Shown here: positions 54,701-64,000 of the stretch, piece after piece
How positions within the stretch are numbered: position 1 is the first letter of the stretch
Layout: every line of letters begins with the position of its first letter
NCBI RefSeq assembly: GCF_965638725.1
Contig: NC_134952.1
Span: forward strand, 56,584,065-56,648,064
From: Aptenodytes patagonicus
Taxonomy: Eukaryota; Chordata; Aves; Sphenisciformes; Spheniscidae
Direction: 5' to 3'
Length of the DNA: 64,000 nt
Notes under the pieces: generated by a model
What the model saw: the letters and a program-made list of their open reading frames with translations, nothing else
Databases searched by the model: none
What the model was told of the DNA's origin: nothing
Program-made: the position numbers and the translations under genes

Positions 54701-54858
54701 CCCATCCGCCTCCCGGCCGGCCGGGCGCCCGCCGCCCCCTCACCCGCCGCGGCCGGGGGAGCCGCGGCTCGAGGAGGCGGCGGCGGGAGAGTGAGGAGGG
54801 AAAGAGAAGGGCGGGCGGGAGAAGGGAATGAAACACTCACCGGTTCCACCGCCGCCAT
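33641..54858 (-). CDS. EIF4E: Eukaryotic translation initiation factor 4E (mRNA cap-binding protein), complete, 7 coding exons
   Basis: Join, in transcript order on the minus strand: 54841-54858, 45085-45191, 42757-42852, 40596-40659, 38545-38658, 35821-35960, 33641-33755. The exons sum to 654 nt, i.e. 217 codons plus TAA, exactly the human length, and every junction keeps frame with GT/AG ends. eIF4E binds the 7-methylguanosine cap, docks on eIF4G in eIF4F to recruit ribosomes, and is inhibited by 4E-BPs; it also acts in nuclear mRNA export. All key residues are present at human numbering: W56 and W102 stack the cap, E103 binds the guanine, R157 and K162 contact the phosphates, W73 lies on the eIF4G/4E-BP surface, and S209 is the MNK phosphorylation site (codon 33668-33670). 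Compared with human from memory, I note A3, T158 and D174 as differences. The ATG has A at -3 and G at +4. Expression is probably driven by the CpG island with E-boxes immediately upstream. Confidence 0.97.
33756..35820 (-). other. EIF4E: EIF4E intron 6
   Basis: GT-AG intron of 2,065 bp. AT-rich, with no exon or repeat that I can support inside. Confidence 0.9.
35821..35960 (-). CDS. EIF4E: EIF4E coding exon 6
   Basis: It encodes LLCLIGESFDDYSDDVCGAV through ENRDAVTHI plus two bases of G179-G180 context. It includes the phosphate-binding R157 and K162, and W166. Residue 158 is Thr (codon ACT). The acceptor is TTTGTAG and the donor GTAAGT. Confidence 0.95.
35961..38544 (-). other. EIF4E: EIF4E intron 5
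   Basis: GT-AG intron of 2,584 bp. The short open frames inside have no recognisable product. Confidence 0.9.
38545..38658 (-). CDS. EIF4E: EIF4E coding exon 5
   Basis: It encodes DGIEPMWEDEKNKRGGRW through LDRFWLET (residues 96-133). It holds the cap-binding W102 (38638-38640) and E103 (38635-38637). The acceptor is GTTGCAG and the donor GTAAGC. Confidence 0.96.
38659..40595 (-). other. EIF4E: EIF4E intron 4
   Basis: GT-AG intron of 1,937 bp with nothing else recognised. Confidence 0.9.
40596..40659 (-). CDS. EIF4E: EIF4E coding exon 4
   Basis: It encodes LYNHIQLSSNLMPGCDYSLFK (residues 75-95), starting with the last base of codon A74. The acceptor is CCAATAG and the donor GTATGC. It is 64 nt, ending in phase 0. 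Confidence 0.94.
40660..42756 (-). other. EIF4E: EIF4E intron 3
   Basis: GT-AG intron of 2,097 bp. It contains an 18-bp purine/pyrimidine palindrome at 41062-41079 and no exon-like sequence. Confidence 0.9.
42757..42852 (-). CDS. EIF4E: EIF4E coding exon 3
   Basis: It encodes WALWFFKNDKSKTW (cap-stacking W56) through KFDTVEDFW (W73 of the eIF4G/4E-BP surface). The acceptor is CCTTTAG and the donor GTAAGT; it ends two bases into codon A74. Confidence 0.95.
44391..44411. repeat. Perfect inverted repeat, 10-bp arms and 1-base loop
   Basis: TTTTCTTGTT and AACAAGAAAA flank a single A. It is intronic in EIF4E. Confidence 0.9.
44449..44472. repeat. Perfect inverted repeat, 10-bp arms and 4-base loop
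   Basis: AGTGCAAATG and CATTTGCACT flank TGTG. It is intronic in EIF4E, 37 bp from the previous hairpin. Too short for a microRNA precursor. Confidence 0.9.
45085..45191 (-). CDS. EIF4E: EIF4E coding exon 2
   Basis: It encodes the disordered acidic N-terminal arm (ETTPNPQPSEEEKTEP...) up to HPLQN plus the first two bases of R42. The acceptor is CAAACAG and the donor GTAAAT. The HPL motif that contributes to eIF4G/4E-BP binding is present. Confidence 0.95.
45192..54840 (-). other. EIF4E: EIF4E intron 1
   Basis: GT-AG intron of 9,649 bp, the largest in the gene. From about 45.2 to 54.0 kb it is AT-rich and gene-free, with a 14-base C run at 47995-48008. From about 54.08 kb it enters the GC-rich promoter island, where long open frames on both strands are compositional artefacts. 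Confidence 0.9.
47995..48008 (+). repeat. Poly(C) run, 14 bases
   Basis: C homopolymer inside EIF4E intron 1; on the transcript it is a G14 run. Confidence 0.9.
54841..54858 (-). CDS. EIF4E: EIF4E coding exon 1
   Basis: It encodes only MAAVEP (18 nt), then donor GTGAGT. The strong start context AAG-ATG-G and the upstream GATCAGATCGATC leader resemble the mammalian gene. Phase 0 into exon 2, whose first codon is GAA. Confidence 0.95.
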
Positions 54859-54902
54859 CTTAGATCGATCTGATCGCAGAAGCGCTGCGGGGAGGGGAAG
54901 GG

Positions 54903-54915
54903 AAGGGGCGGATAA
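54903..54915 (-). promoter_or_regulatory. EIF4E: Pyrimidine-rich element resembling the EIF4E basal element
   Basis: On the gene strand TTATCCGCCCCTT is followed by more C/T tract (CCCTTCCCC). It sits where the human promoter has its poly(C) basal element TTACCCCCCCTT (hnRNP K-binding, from memory), but carries substitutions. Function is inferred. Confidence 0.4.
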
Positions 54916-54952
54916 AAAACCCAGGTTCAAACCCGGTTGGCCGCCCGGCGGT

Positions 54953-54958
54953 CACGTG
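54953..54958. promoter_or_regulatory. EIF4E: E-box CACGTG (proximal)
   Basis: Canonical MYC/MAX or USF hexamer in the context GTCACGTGAG, 95 bp upstream of the EIF4E start codon. The human EIF4E promoter is a known MYC target with two such boxes. Confidence 0.7.
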
Positions 54959-55103
54959 AGCCCGGCGGCCGTTTGGGAGGGGGGAGGGGAGGCGCCGGCC
55001 TTCGGGCCCCAGGCGGGGCGCGGCGCCTGCCGGGAGCTGTAGTCGCCGAGCGCGGGGGAGGCCGGGAGCCCCTCCCCCGCCCCCTCTCCCGGCGAGACGC
55101 CGT

Positions 55104-55109
55104 CACGTG
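55104..55109. promoter_or_regulatory. EIF4E: E-box CACGTG (distal)
   Basis: Second canonical hexamer, in the context GTCACGTGGG, 246 bp upstream of the EIF4E start codon and 151 bp from the proximal box. Confidence 0.7.
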
Positions 55110-55290
55110 GGGAGGAAGAGGCGGGCACCGGGGGGGGAGGCGCGGACCCCTGGCGGCCGCGGCGGGGAGCTGCGGGGGGCGCGGCCGGCGGCACCGCCCT
55201 CCCGGGGTGCCGTACAAGGCATACGTAAGCATACGGAGGGTTCCCGCCGCCGTACGCACCGGTTCACAGCCCTCGCGTTCCCCTGAACAC

Positions 55291-58199
55291 CGGGCACGGG
55301 GCCCGTTCCGTTTGCCCGTGCAGGAGGGGTGGCTCGAGCGGAGGTGGTGGCTGGTTTCAGCTGCCTGCTGTTCCCCAGGGAAAAACTACGGGCGCCTGAG
55401 CACCGATTTAAATGCATCATTGGCCGCAGACGAGTCCAGCGTTCCAGATCACGCGCTTTATTTGTTTCACTTGCTGTTTTGCCGATTCCACATTTAATTG
55501 ACTTGGTACTCAGGCTGGGCTGAGACACGGCCCGTGATCTAGGCTCACCAGGCAAAAAAAGGTAGCAAACAGAAACCTGCTGCTTCTCAAGCCTAATGGC
55601 CAGGGGGCAGCTGCAGTTTGGCGTGGGGAACGTCAGCGTGTCCAAAGCGTGAGGCTGCCGGTGCCCGGGTACGGTCAGACTCCTTGCAGGGGGGCATGGG
55701 ACAGCAGTGAACGAAGCCCGGAGGTGGGATGCCTTCCCTGCATGGGGAAACAGGAGTTCGTGGGATAAGAGAAAAGCGAGAAGCACTTCCCATCTCTTCC
55801 TCTCGCTATCCCAACTCTGCGGGAAGGCGTCTGTCAGCAGAGGTAGTCCCAGCCCGTCTAAGACCTCCTTTTTCTTGTGAAAGGATGCAAACGTGGAAAG
55901 CCACTCTACCCTCAGCTGCCGTGTCCGACTTCCCAGGCCTGTCAGTAGAGCTTGTTTGAGACGCGTGGGAGAAGGGAAGGGAGAGGTGCTCTCCGGCCAA
56001 GGAAGGATTAGACAGGTTTGATGCTTAAATGCGCTGAAGCTTTGAACGTTATGAGCAAATTGCCAAGCCCTGGACACCTGGTCCAATCATCTACAGCAGG
56101 GACTTGGTCAAAGTGTGCTGCAGATCCCTCTCAGCTCACGAGCCCCAACTTCCTTCTTGTAGCACGGGGAGCAGGAGAAGGTAATACTCAGCCAGACCTC
56201 TTCCCAGCACGGAAACGCAACGCAGCCAGGGTGCGCAGGCTGGGCAGGCACGGGCATACACCACCACCAGCTGAGTGCTTCGGTTGTGGGCAAATGAGGC
56301 ACAGAAATTCACAACTGTTAGGCACGTCTCTCTGGCACAAAACAGACTCTCCCCAACAATTTGGAGGGTCAAGAATTGTACTTCGCCCTAAGGACATGTC
56401 TGTACAAGGGCTGCATGGGCACTGCATCTCCTAGGGACAGCTCCAGACACTGTCAGCTCCCACCCTCCTGAGCACATGGGACACTGCATGCCTAAGCCCA
56501 TCTGGCAGTTTAAGGCACTGCGAGGCTCACCTGGGCACGCTGTCCTCTAGCCAAATGTCTGCTGCTCGGTGGGCCACGGAACATTTTGGGGTTTATCTGC
56601 TGTCGTGCCTGCACACGAACTGCCATGCAGATGTGTGCATCTTCTTCCCTTGGCAGGGATGTGTCTGAAAGCAGAGAGGCAGGCTTACATTCAGCATTCG
56701 TGTGTCAGTAACAGCTCTAAAGCTAGTGTACTAAAAGGCTATGTTTCTGGGAGAGCAATCACGTCTGTTCCTATTTGCTCAGAAGATAGTATCTCAAAAT
56801 ATAGAATCCTGAAAGGTGGAGCCCTCTCAAAGAGAGGAAAAGACATAGATAGGAGGGCTGTCATTTTAAAACCAAGAGGCCTTAACACCTGACACTGCTG
56901 ATGTTTTGCTCTACTGTTTTACCTGACTCAGTCTCTTTCCACCATCAGTTAGAATTATATTTCTGACCATAATAACTACAGGGGTTGCAGCAGCTACATT
57001 TTCCCCAGCCCTTGGCCCTCAATTAAATGAATTAGAAGTTCTGAGAAATTTATTCCAGCCACTATGGAAGAAAACGATCGCTTTGCTGTGTGCAAATAGC
57101 GGGGTGCAGCCCTGCAGAAATCAAGCACAAAATGAGACCTACCACAGCTGAAATTTTTGATGGTTCCACAGGAGGTCGGAAGGCTGTAAAGGATACCTGA
57201 ATTGCCACAGCACTCCTAATTTACAGAAAGGGTCTAAAAATTAAATGGAGCTATTTTAAGAAACAAGATCTTTAAGCAGTATAGTGGATCTGGTATTTTA
57301 GATTGCTATTCATGAGCAAAAATGATACCTGATCAGATGAACAGGAGAAATACAGCAGTACAAGAGGGGTAACAGTACGTTTGAGCTCTAAGTTGGTTCT
57401 GTGAGAAAAGGCTGTAGCAGTGCAGAATTCCTGTGAGGCTCCAGAGAGAGGCATTTCATTTTCCTTCTGAAATGTTCCTGTCACAGAAAGTCTGGTAGGG
57501 CATCTGCACGCATCCCTTCTGCTTTACCTGCTAAGGAGTTCGTTAGCAAGCAGGGTGTTTTCAGGCTTTGAGACTAGGTTCATTCCTGCACATTCATGCA
57601 GTATCCCCTCTTCAGGGTGACCTGGAAATGGAGGCACAGCATGAGGAACAGAGAGTTTGTAATTATGGTGGTTAAAATACTTTCAATTCCCCCTAGAAAT
57701 CTACCCTTTAAAGCTCTCTCCCTTGAAATCACTTTCCAGAGTCAAGACAGAATTGCTCATCTCATGACAGAAACGAAGTAAGAAGTTACATTCCTGAGAA
57801 CGGAGGAAGTTAAGGGAGGTGACAGAGGGATTGAGATGCCCCTTATTCGGCACTAAGTCTTAAGGTATCTAAGGAAGGTGTTGGCAAGAGGTGAGAGAAA
57901 CAGCTGTTTAGGGGAGAAATGTGTGACTGGAAATAAATATTCCAGATGCTTCAGACAGGTATGCGTTCCCTTACCTGCTCCAAGCAGATGAGCTACCCCT
58001 TGGAAATGCAACTCATAAGCCACTTTTCTCCACATGTAGGTTGACTCTTCAGGGAATTCAGTACATTCATAAGGCAGAATGTCCCTCTACAAAAGTAATG
58101 TTGACTCCTCCAGGCAGATCATATTTATCCAGGTGCCCACTAGTTCTATTGCCCACCATAGTTTCTACTGATTTGCAAAGGAGAGAGAGCAGACTTCCC
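55291..58199. other. Intergenic DNA upstream of EIF4E, no gene recognised
   Basis: GC content falls from the CpG island to ordinary levels. A 327-codon open frame on the minus strand (55103-56086) covers the left part, but it has no recognisable domain and overlaps the promoter; it is treated as a finding, not a gene. I see nothing else of note up to 58.2 kb. METAP1, a common neighbour upstream of EIF4E, was not detected. Confidence 0.55.
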
Positions 58200-58860
58200 G
58201 TCCCAGCCCGTCAGGCACCCTGTCTTCCATGGAACTCTTTTTGAAAACTGACATCCCATTTGCCATCCTGTAGACACCAGGTATCGGCACACTTTTAAAA
58301 CTGTAGTTACCCACACCTGTTAGCAATTTCCATCTGGTCCTAGTGGTTTCTTACTGTTCATTTTATCAGTTTCATCCATTCTCTCTGCAAAATCCCTTCC
58401 ATTTCCAGGATATCCACTGGTGAACGCTGACTCAAATAGTTCATGAACTTCTCTGCGACGGCCTTGTTTTCTTTGAGTACTCCTGTTAATACCATGGTTA
58501 TCAATTAGTCCAGCAGACCTCTGGAAGGCTTTCTGTTCCTAAGGATTGAAAAAAGATTATTAGCTTTGATTCCTTCGGGGGGGGACCCAATCTAACTGTT
58601 TTCTTACATTTAATCTGCAGGAATATGTGGGGGTTTTCTATTTTTTTCATTTCAGTATTACTTCATCTTTTTTAAAAGAGAGCTTCTTGTTTCTAATAAC
58701 TTCCTTTAGCCTGTTGTTTACCTGTGCTGTCTCCCTTTTGCCCATTCTCAAGCCTTCCTTAACAATCCAAGTGCATATAGACCTTAAGTTTCTGAAATGT
58801 GCATCTTAAAATAGCTTCCTTGCTGCCTCTGAAAATTTAATTTAGCTGCACTTTTAAAGT
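58200..58860 (-). mobile_element. Decayed LINE fragment (CR1/L2-like, region just before the reverse transcriptase)
   Basis: Read on the minus strand, broken frames give pieces typical of the linker and start of the reverse-transcriptase domain of CR1/L2-group LINEs: TGVLKENKAVAEKFMN, then, after a frameshift, HELFESAFTSGYPGNG, DFAERMDETD and KKPLGPDGN (compare the usual 'K-x-P-G-P-D-G-I'), followed by MANGMSVFKK in another frame. Stops and frameshifts separate the pieces, so it is an old dead copy. No 3' tail or target-site duplication was found; the ends are approximate and the element may extend toward 59.5 kb. The motif match is from memory, and the subfamily is not settled. Confidence 0.5.
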
Positions 58861-61800
58861 CACTTTTGAACAAACTCTCTTATTTTTACACAGTTCTTCT
58901 TTTTGAAACTGAGGACAAATTTGCTGAATGTTTTGGCTGCTGCTGCTCCTGTAATGATACTGCATCAAAGTATGTTAAGGCAGTTGTCACAGAATAGGTT
59001 TTCAAATAGGAGATTTCAAACCAGATCCTCAGCGCTGCTCAGGGTGAAGTCAAAAGCTGTCTGTCTTCTTGTGGGCTTTCTAACAAGCTGTTCCATGGAA
59101 GAGACACTGAAAATGTCTAAAAAGTCAGTCTCTGTGTGACATCTAGGTGTAACATTTGTACAATCTACATATAAGCAACGAAGTCTCTCCTGTTCCTGCT
59201 GTATTTTCTGCCCTTGCTGATCAACTTGATCCTCCTTGGCATTTCACTGTTAATAAGCCAGACCCAATATTGGGTTGGTTAATTACGCAACAAGTCAGTA
59301 ATTATTTGTACTCCTCTAAAATCTCCCTCTTTAGGCTTGACATGTTAACCTATGCAGATATTATTCGATTTCTAATAAGTTTGTTAATGGGATTTGATTT
59401 AAAGAGCAGCTTTTTCAAAAACAAAATGGTTTTAAGGGGAGGTGAACTTCCTGTCACTCTGAAACCTGGCCAACACTGATGAAAATGTTGCCTGGCTCAG
59501 TAACTCCTGTGGGGGCTGTGGTACGACAGCAGAAAAAGTACCGGGAAGGGCTCATGGTACTCAGGCAAATGGCTTCGCTTCAGGACTTCAGGATTTTTAT
59601 AGGACTCCAGACAGGGGATGGATATGTGAATGTTTTAATAAAAAGTATCTATTACTGGCATTATCAGTACACGATCCCAAAGAGAGGCCACAGTCTCCAA
59701 ACCAACAGGGCGGTGCAGGGTATCGTATTTGTTGTTTCTTTACTACTAGGAGATAGAATAAACCTGCCTTCTACTGTATTTGTTTGTAGATCACTGAATG
59801 GCCATTGGTTATAATCAAAATGTATTGGAACAGTAAATTTTCCGCTGTATTTTTTCTACCATGGAGTTCATTTTAGAGTTATGATTTGATTTTTATTTAG
59901 CAAAGGCAGAGGGTTCAATAAGGTAATGTTTTATCTGCCACCTGACGTCTCTAAAGGAAAACACAACAAAAATATATTTAAGTTCTTAACCTTTTATAAT
60001 AGTTTTATAAAATAAATACCAAAAAAGTTTTCACAATACAAGAACTGGGACATATCTTCCCAGTGATAAAACAGAATTTAAGAAAGAAAATATTTCTCCC
60101 TATGCTGTATAATGTTATGATGGCAAAATAAGAACATAATCTATTAAATTTGTACATTCAGAAAGTACGTCAGTACATGCAGAAGCATTATTTTTTGTCC
60201 AGTGACATACCCTTCATTTTATCTATTTTATAAAATTTGGTTCCTAGTAACTCTTTACAGACTGTTTAATGTGAATACAGTAATTAAGAAGCCTTCCTAT
60301 TTATTTGCCTAATATGCTGCCAGATGGATCTGATATTCCATTTTACTTGTTTGGCAACCATGCGCATTCTTTGACTGCCTGTTTTAATCCTGCCTTTAAG
60401 TCTCTTAACATAAATAAAGATAATCCATCCAGAATCCTCTTCCTCTCTGATCATTTTATCTTCAGCTTCTTCTGCGTTTAACTTTGTACTTTTATTCTCA
60501 ATGAACCAAGTGTACAGACCTACATTTTATAGCTTTGAATGTCATTTTACTGAGAAGAACTGTGAATGAGTGTTAACCACCAAATGATACTGCATGTCAT
60601 CTAGCATGTGGCTATTTCATTTTTCTTATGCAACACAGGGATAACAGCATGAAGTCCCCTATAAGATAGGTATGCTTACTAACAGCATTTAAGAAGTTAG
60701 ACAAATATAGTACATCTGAGTTCAGAACATGGCCTACCTTATTACCACGCAAATAGGAAGTAAGCATGTGTTGTGATTTGGTACGTTTTTCTTTGATTTG
60801 TTGAGTTAGAGGCACAAAGCCTCTAAAGATGACATCAGAAGTTATCCAAAAACTTACAATAGCACTGAGAGGATTATGAGCTACTGTAATCTTTTCTTTG
60901 AGTCACTGACACACATAAGCAAGATCCTCAGAAGTGATGTGGCTGCCTTGCAAGTGACATCATCTTCAAACTAACTAAAAGGAAAATCAAGATAGAAGAC
61001 AAAGAGGTATCATGGATACATCCACAAAATCACACCTTTTGAAGTTACAGTGGAAAAAAAGAAGGGTCTGACGTAAAGAAATGTTGAATATCTCTTCTTC
61101 AGTAATCCTCGCACACTTTAGAGCTCGATCAGTTTTCAGTGTGAACTTTAGTTGTTAGGAACATCTGTTTCATTCTGCGAAGTGCGGCATCAAAGCCAGA
61201 GGTGTGCAAGTATAAGCTCTAATTGATCTGCACACCTGTATCTCACTGATTTGAGTGGAAATGGAGCAGATCACTCATATCAGTGATATAACACTTTTAG
61301 AATCATTGTTTTATGTGATTAAAAATCTCATCATCTTAGTTTGATTTTGAAACCTGAAAATAAAAAGAATTTTTAATGTTTCATAGTATTGTCCATGATA
61401 TCTAAAGTGGAAACAAAATACTCTTAGTATTTTAGTACTATTAAGTCTATTTTTTTATGGCCTTGACTTTGATGACAAAAACTGGGTGAAATCCCTGTTG
61501 CTATCAGTAACATTCCCACTGAATTCATTGGGCCAGAACTTCACTCCGTGACTTTTATTGTGTTTCCATAGGAAAGAAAAAAAATTTTTATCACCTCAAG
61601 ACACGTTCATGGATTCTTTCAAATATTAAAGTGGTGGAGTTTCTCTCTTTAAAGCTTGCAACATATTGATTAAATAGGAATGCTTTTTATAAAATACCAT
61701 TTTGTTTAAAAAGATGCAGCTTGTTTTCCTTTGTTCTTGTCCCACGATAAACAACCAGTTTCATATGCATATATTGGAAAATGCTGACTCTTGGATACCA

Positions 61801-64000
61801 GAAGTGTTCTTGAATTCAGAGAGAATCGTTCTTAAATCTTAGCAGAAATTTTGATCCACTATATTAATACATATGCTGCAAGAGGCAGCGCGGCTTGAAC
61901 AAGCAAAACAAAGGAATGTGCAGGATCTTCCTTTCTGCCACTAGAGAAAGCACGCTTGGAATTAGCTTTGAGTAAGCCTGCTCCAGCCTGAACTGTGGCC
62001 GTAGTGGGCCTTGCAGTAGTTTAGTTTGTACCTCCACCAACGGAAGGAATAAGAGTGACACAGGGGCTTAGAATGTATTGCAACCTCTTTTGACTTACAG
62101 AATTAGACAGACTTTGAAATCCCGTATCATTTTTCTTTAAAGAGGAAAAATGGAGACAGGTATTTCTTTAATGCAACTCTGTTAATTTACAAAGGATGTT
62201 TATAAAGTCTTTTTTTCCTCTGGCCATAGTAAGACTATTTTGCTTTGACCACAGCTTTGTCTTTTCTTCTGGGTACCGTTTCCTACAAGGGGTCTCTCTC
62301 ACTCTTATTTTTTAAGATCATGCTACATATTTTTTTGTGGCCATCTTTAGGACATTTGTCTTTGCGTGCGTTTGTGAAGGTTTTGCAGTTTCTCTTTTTT
62401 ACATGCACATACAGACACACAAAACCTACGTTAACTGTTGCATTTGGTACGAGAATCTCAGTAAGCGCCCGTACCATCTGGCCAAGCCATAATAGTGCAC
62501 ATTTGCATGTGGTCTAGCTCCTGGGTGGTATTTTTGCATTGTTTCAGCTATCGCTAAACAAAGAGGCATTTAATTGTGTCTTCAATGAGCCTGAACAGAA
62601 GACAGCTACTATACCCAAGAGCTTCACTGGGAAAGTGCGATCACCCAACCCCCACTACTGCAATGTACAGAAGCAAAGTGAAGAGGGGGAACATGAGCTA
62701 AGGCACTCTCTTAATTAAGTAATGTCAAATTCAGTGGCCATTTTCTTCCTAACCAGCAGCTGTCTTAGTTGCCAGCTGCTCTAGCTTTTTTGCAGCAGCT
62801 ATCTGACCCATGAGACATTGCTGACCTCTCCTCCTGCCCTTGTTTGCTAACCTCACCCACTCCCAGCCTTGCATCACTGTGGAGAAGTTGGGTGGACAGC
62901 ACTGACATAAATCAAGGATCATGCATGGGCTATAAAATCTCTGACTCATGCGCCTCTGTGTGCGTTTGTCTGTGACACAGGGGGACAGGCAGCTAGAAAG
63001 TGACATGAAAAGCCTGACAGAGAAAAAAGAGCTCTGCTCAGGGAAGGTCACAGCAAAGGCCAGTGAACTTCCCTGGTGACAATGAGTGTGCCACCAGATA
63101 ATGGGAAATAGCAGTGGATGGACCTCCAGGAGGCGTGAATTGGTTCACTTATCAAATCAGAAAATCAAGGCCAAACTGGAAAACAAAAGCACTGAAATAC
63201 CACAGAATCCATATAAGTTTTACTATGGGGATGATAATATAGGGCTGTTTAAAAGTAAAAACCATCACAACAACAACAAAAAAAATCTTAGGTCAAATCT
63301 TTCAGAGTTAGTTATTCTAGGTTGATCCGCAAATGCAGTCTGTGTTCTTTCCAAACACTGAGGAAATATATTTTTTAAATTGTTTATAATATATTTTTAA
63401 ATTGTTTAATTAATATATGCATCCTTGGCTTCTCCAAGTAAGCAGGGAAACAGCATGTTTTTATTTTGCACTTCAGAAATACAGCAAATAAATGAAACTG
63501 AGTAAGAGAAGGAACCCTATCTACTAGTTAGAATGGGAGTCCTCTTTTTTTCTAACCTGCATCATTGTCAACCACTACAAAATGAGCACAAACATATACC
63601 GACACTGTCCCAGTAAGGATATTGAAAGATACAAATAGGAATAAATTGTAAAGTTATACTCAGACATGAAAGTAAATGTGAACTAAATACTCATAAAATT
63701 TAGTAAAGTATCCTAAATTATTAATGATGATTATACTGAAATCTCATCAAGAAGCAGATGATGACATTTGAGCAGAAGACACTGGCCTAGATCAACCAGT
63801 ATGCTTCAGGTTCTTTATATCATGTCAGTGACACCAAGTACTTGTAAACCTTGCTAAACCAGGTAAGTGATGTCTGCAACTCCTTAGGGTTATTGAAATG
63901 GCACAAAGCGTTAACTGAAGTGTACGAAGGTACCTGTCCTGCGTTGCTTGATAGCTTGATTTGCTGGTTACTTGGAAAAAGAGCACTGATTTTTCATGGT
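58861..64000. other. Intergenic DNA to the right edge, no gene seen
   Basis: Mostly AT-rich, with short open frames on both strands (longest about 111 codons) that I do not recognise. The first kilobase may include more of the decayed LINE. A short AT-rich direct repeat with a 23-bp period lies at 63367-63410. No splice-flanked exon, RNA gene or promoter island was seen. Confidence 0.5.
63367..63410 (+). repeat. Short AT-rich direct repeat
   Basis: TATA-T6-AAATTGTTTA (63367-63386) recurs as TATA-T5-AAATTGTTTA (63390-63408), a local duplication with a 23-bp period. Confidence 0.8.

Larger units (their letters stand above)
54080..55290 (-). promoter_or_regulatory. EIF4E: CpG island and promoter of EIF4E
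   Basis: An extremely GC- and CpG-rich block spans the 5' end of EIF4E, covering the start of intron 1, the first exon and about 430 bp upstream. It contains two CACGTG E-boxes, a GGGCGG box (54906-54911), a pyrimidine-rich element just upstream of the start codon, and an AT-rich TTTTTTATCC stretch. The transcription start is probably within about 50 nt of the ATG, as the human leader is short (from memory), but cannot be fixed by sequence. Confidence 0.8.

Noticed and set aside
54138-55497. Long Pro/Arg/Ala-rich frames on both strands at the EIF4E promoter (up to 253 codons)
   Set aside because: These are compositional artefacts of the CpG island. The minus-strand frame that includes MAAVEP is simply EIF4E exon 1 read in from its leader and on through the donor into intron 1.
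55300-64000. METAP1 first exons, expected from synteny upstream of EIF4E
   Set aside because: No sequence resembling the METAP1 zinc-finger N-terminus or a second CpG island was seen in this stretch; the gene probably lies beyond the right edge.
1-64000. CRISPR arrays, prokaryotic-type operons, tRNA or rRNA genes
   Set aside because: No regularly spaced repeats, no closely packed coding runs, and no cloverleaf or rRNA sequence were seen. The window is spliced vertebrate DNA.

Overview
This window is vertebrate nuclear DNA, most likely from a bird. There are no compact prokaryote-style genes. Coding sequence is confined to small exons with GT/AG splice sites, separated by long introns, and there are two GC-rich, CpG-dense promoter islands. 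The two recognisable genes, TSPAN5 and EIF4E, are neighbours on human 4q23. Here they lie about 31 kb apart with very few repeats, and EIF4E spans only about 22 kb. That compactness, together with one LTR that looks like an avian ERVL-type element, points to a bird. No species can be named from the sequence alone.

Layout. Positions 1-1225 are the start of TSPAN5 intron 1 (minus strand). Positions 1226-1306 are the first coding exon of TSPAN5 (27 codons), inside a CpG island at about 860-2180 that carries its leader and promoter. From about 2.2 to 32.7 kb there is intergenic DNA with no gene that I can support. It holds one probable solo LTR (20761-21623), a perfect 24-bp palindrome (9398-9421) and a strong minus-strand G-quadruplex motif (24805-24826). 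EIF4E occupies about 32.7-54.9 kb on the minus strand and is complete: seven coding exons joined in frame to exactly 217 codons plus a stop, the length of the human protein, with all key cap-binding and partner-binding residues present. Its CpG-island promoter (about 54.1-55.3 kb) has two CACGTG E-boxes and a pyrimidine-rich element close to the start codon. From about 55.5 kb to the end there is intergenic DNA containing a decayed non-LTR retrotransposon fragment near 58.2-58.9 kb. METAP1, the gene that follows EIF4E in many vertebrates, was not seen.

The two genes are transcribed in the same direction (right to left). EIF4E encodes the mRNA cap-binding translation factor. TSPAN5 encodes a TspanC8 tetraspanin that regulates ADAM10. 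They share a neighbourhood but no obvious pathway.

I found no CRISPR array, tRNA or rRNA gene, operon or convincing new multi-gene system. The findings are regulatory and structural details of an otherwise ordinary vertebrate locus.
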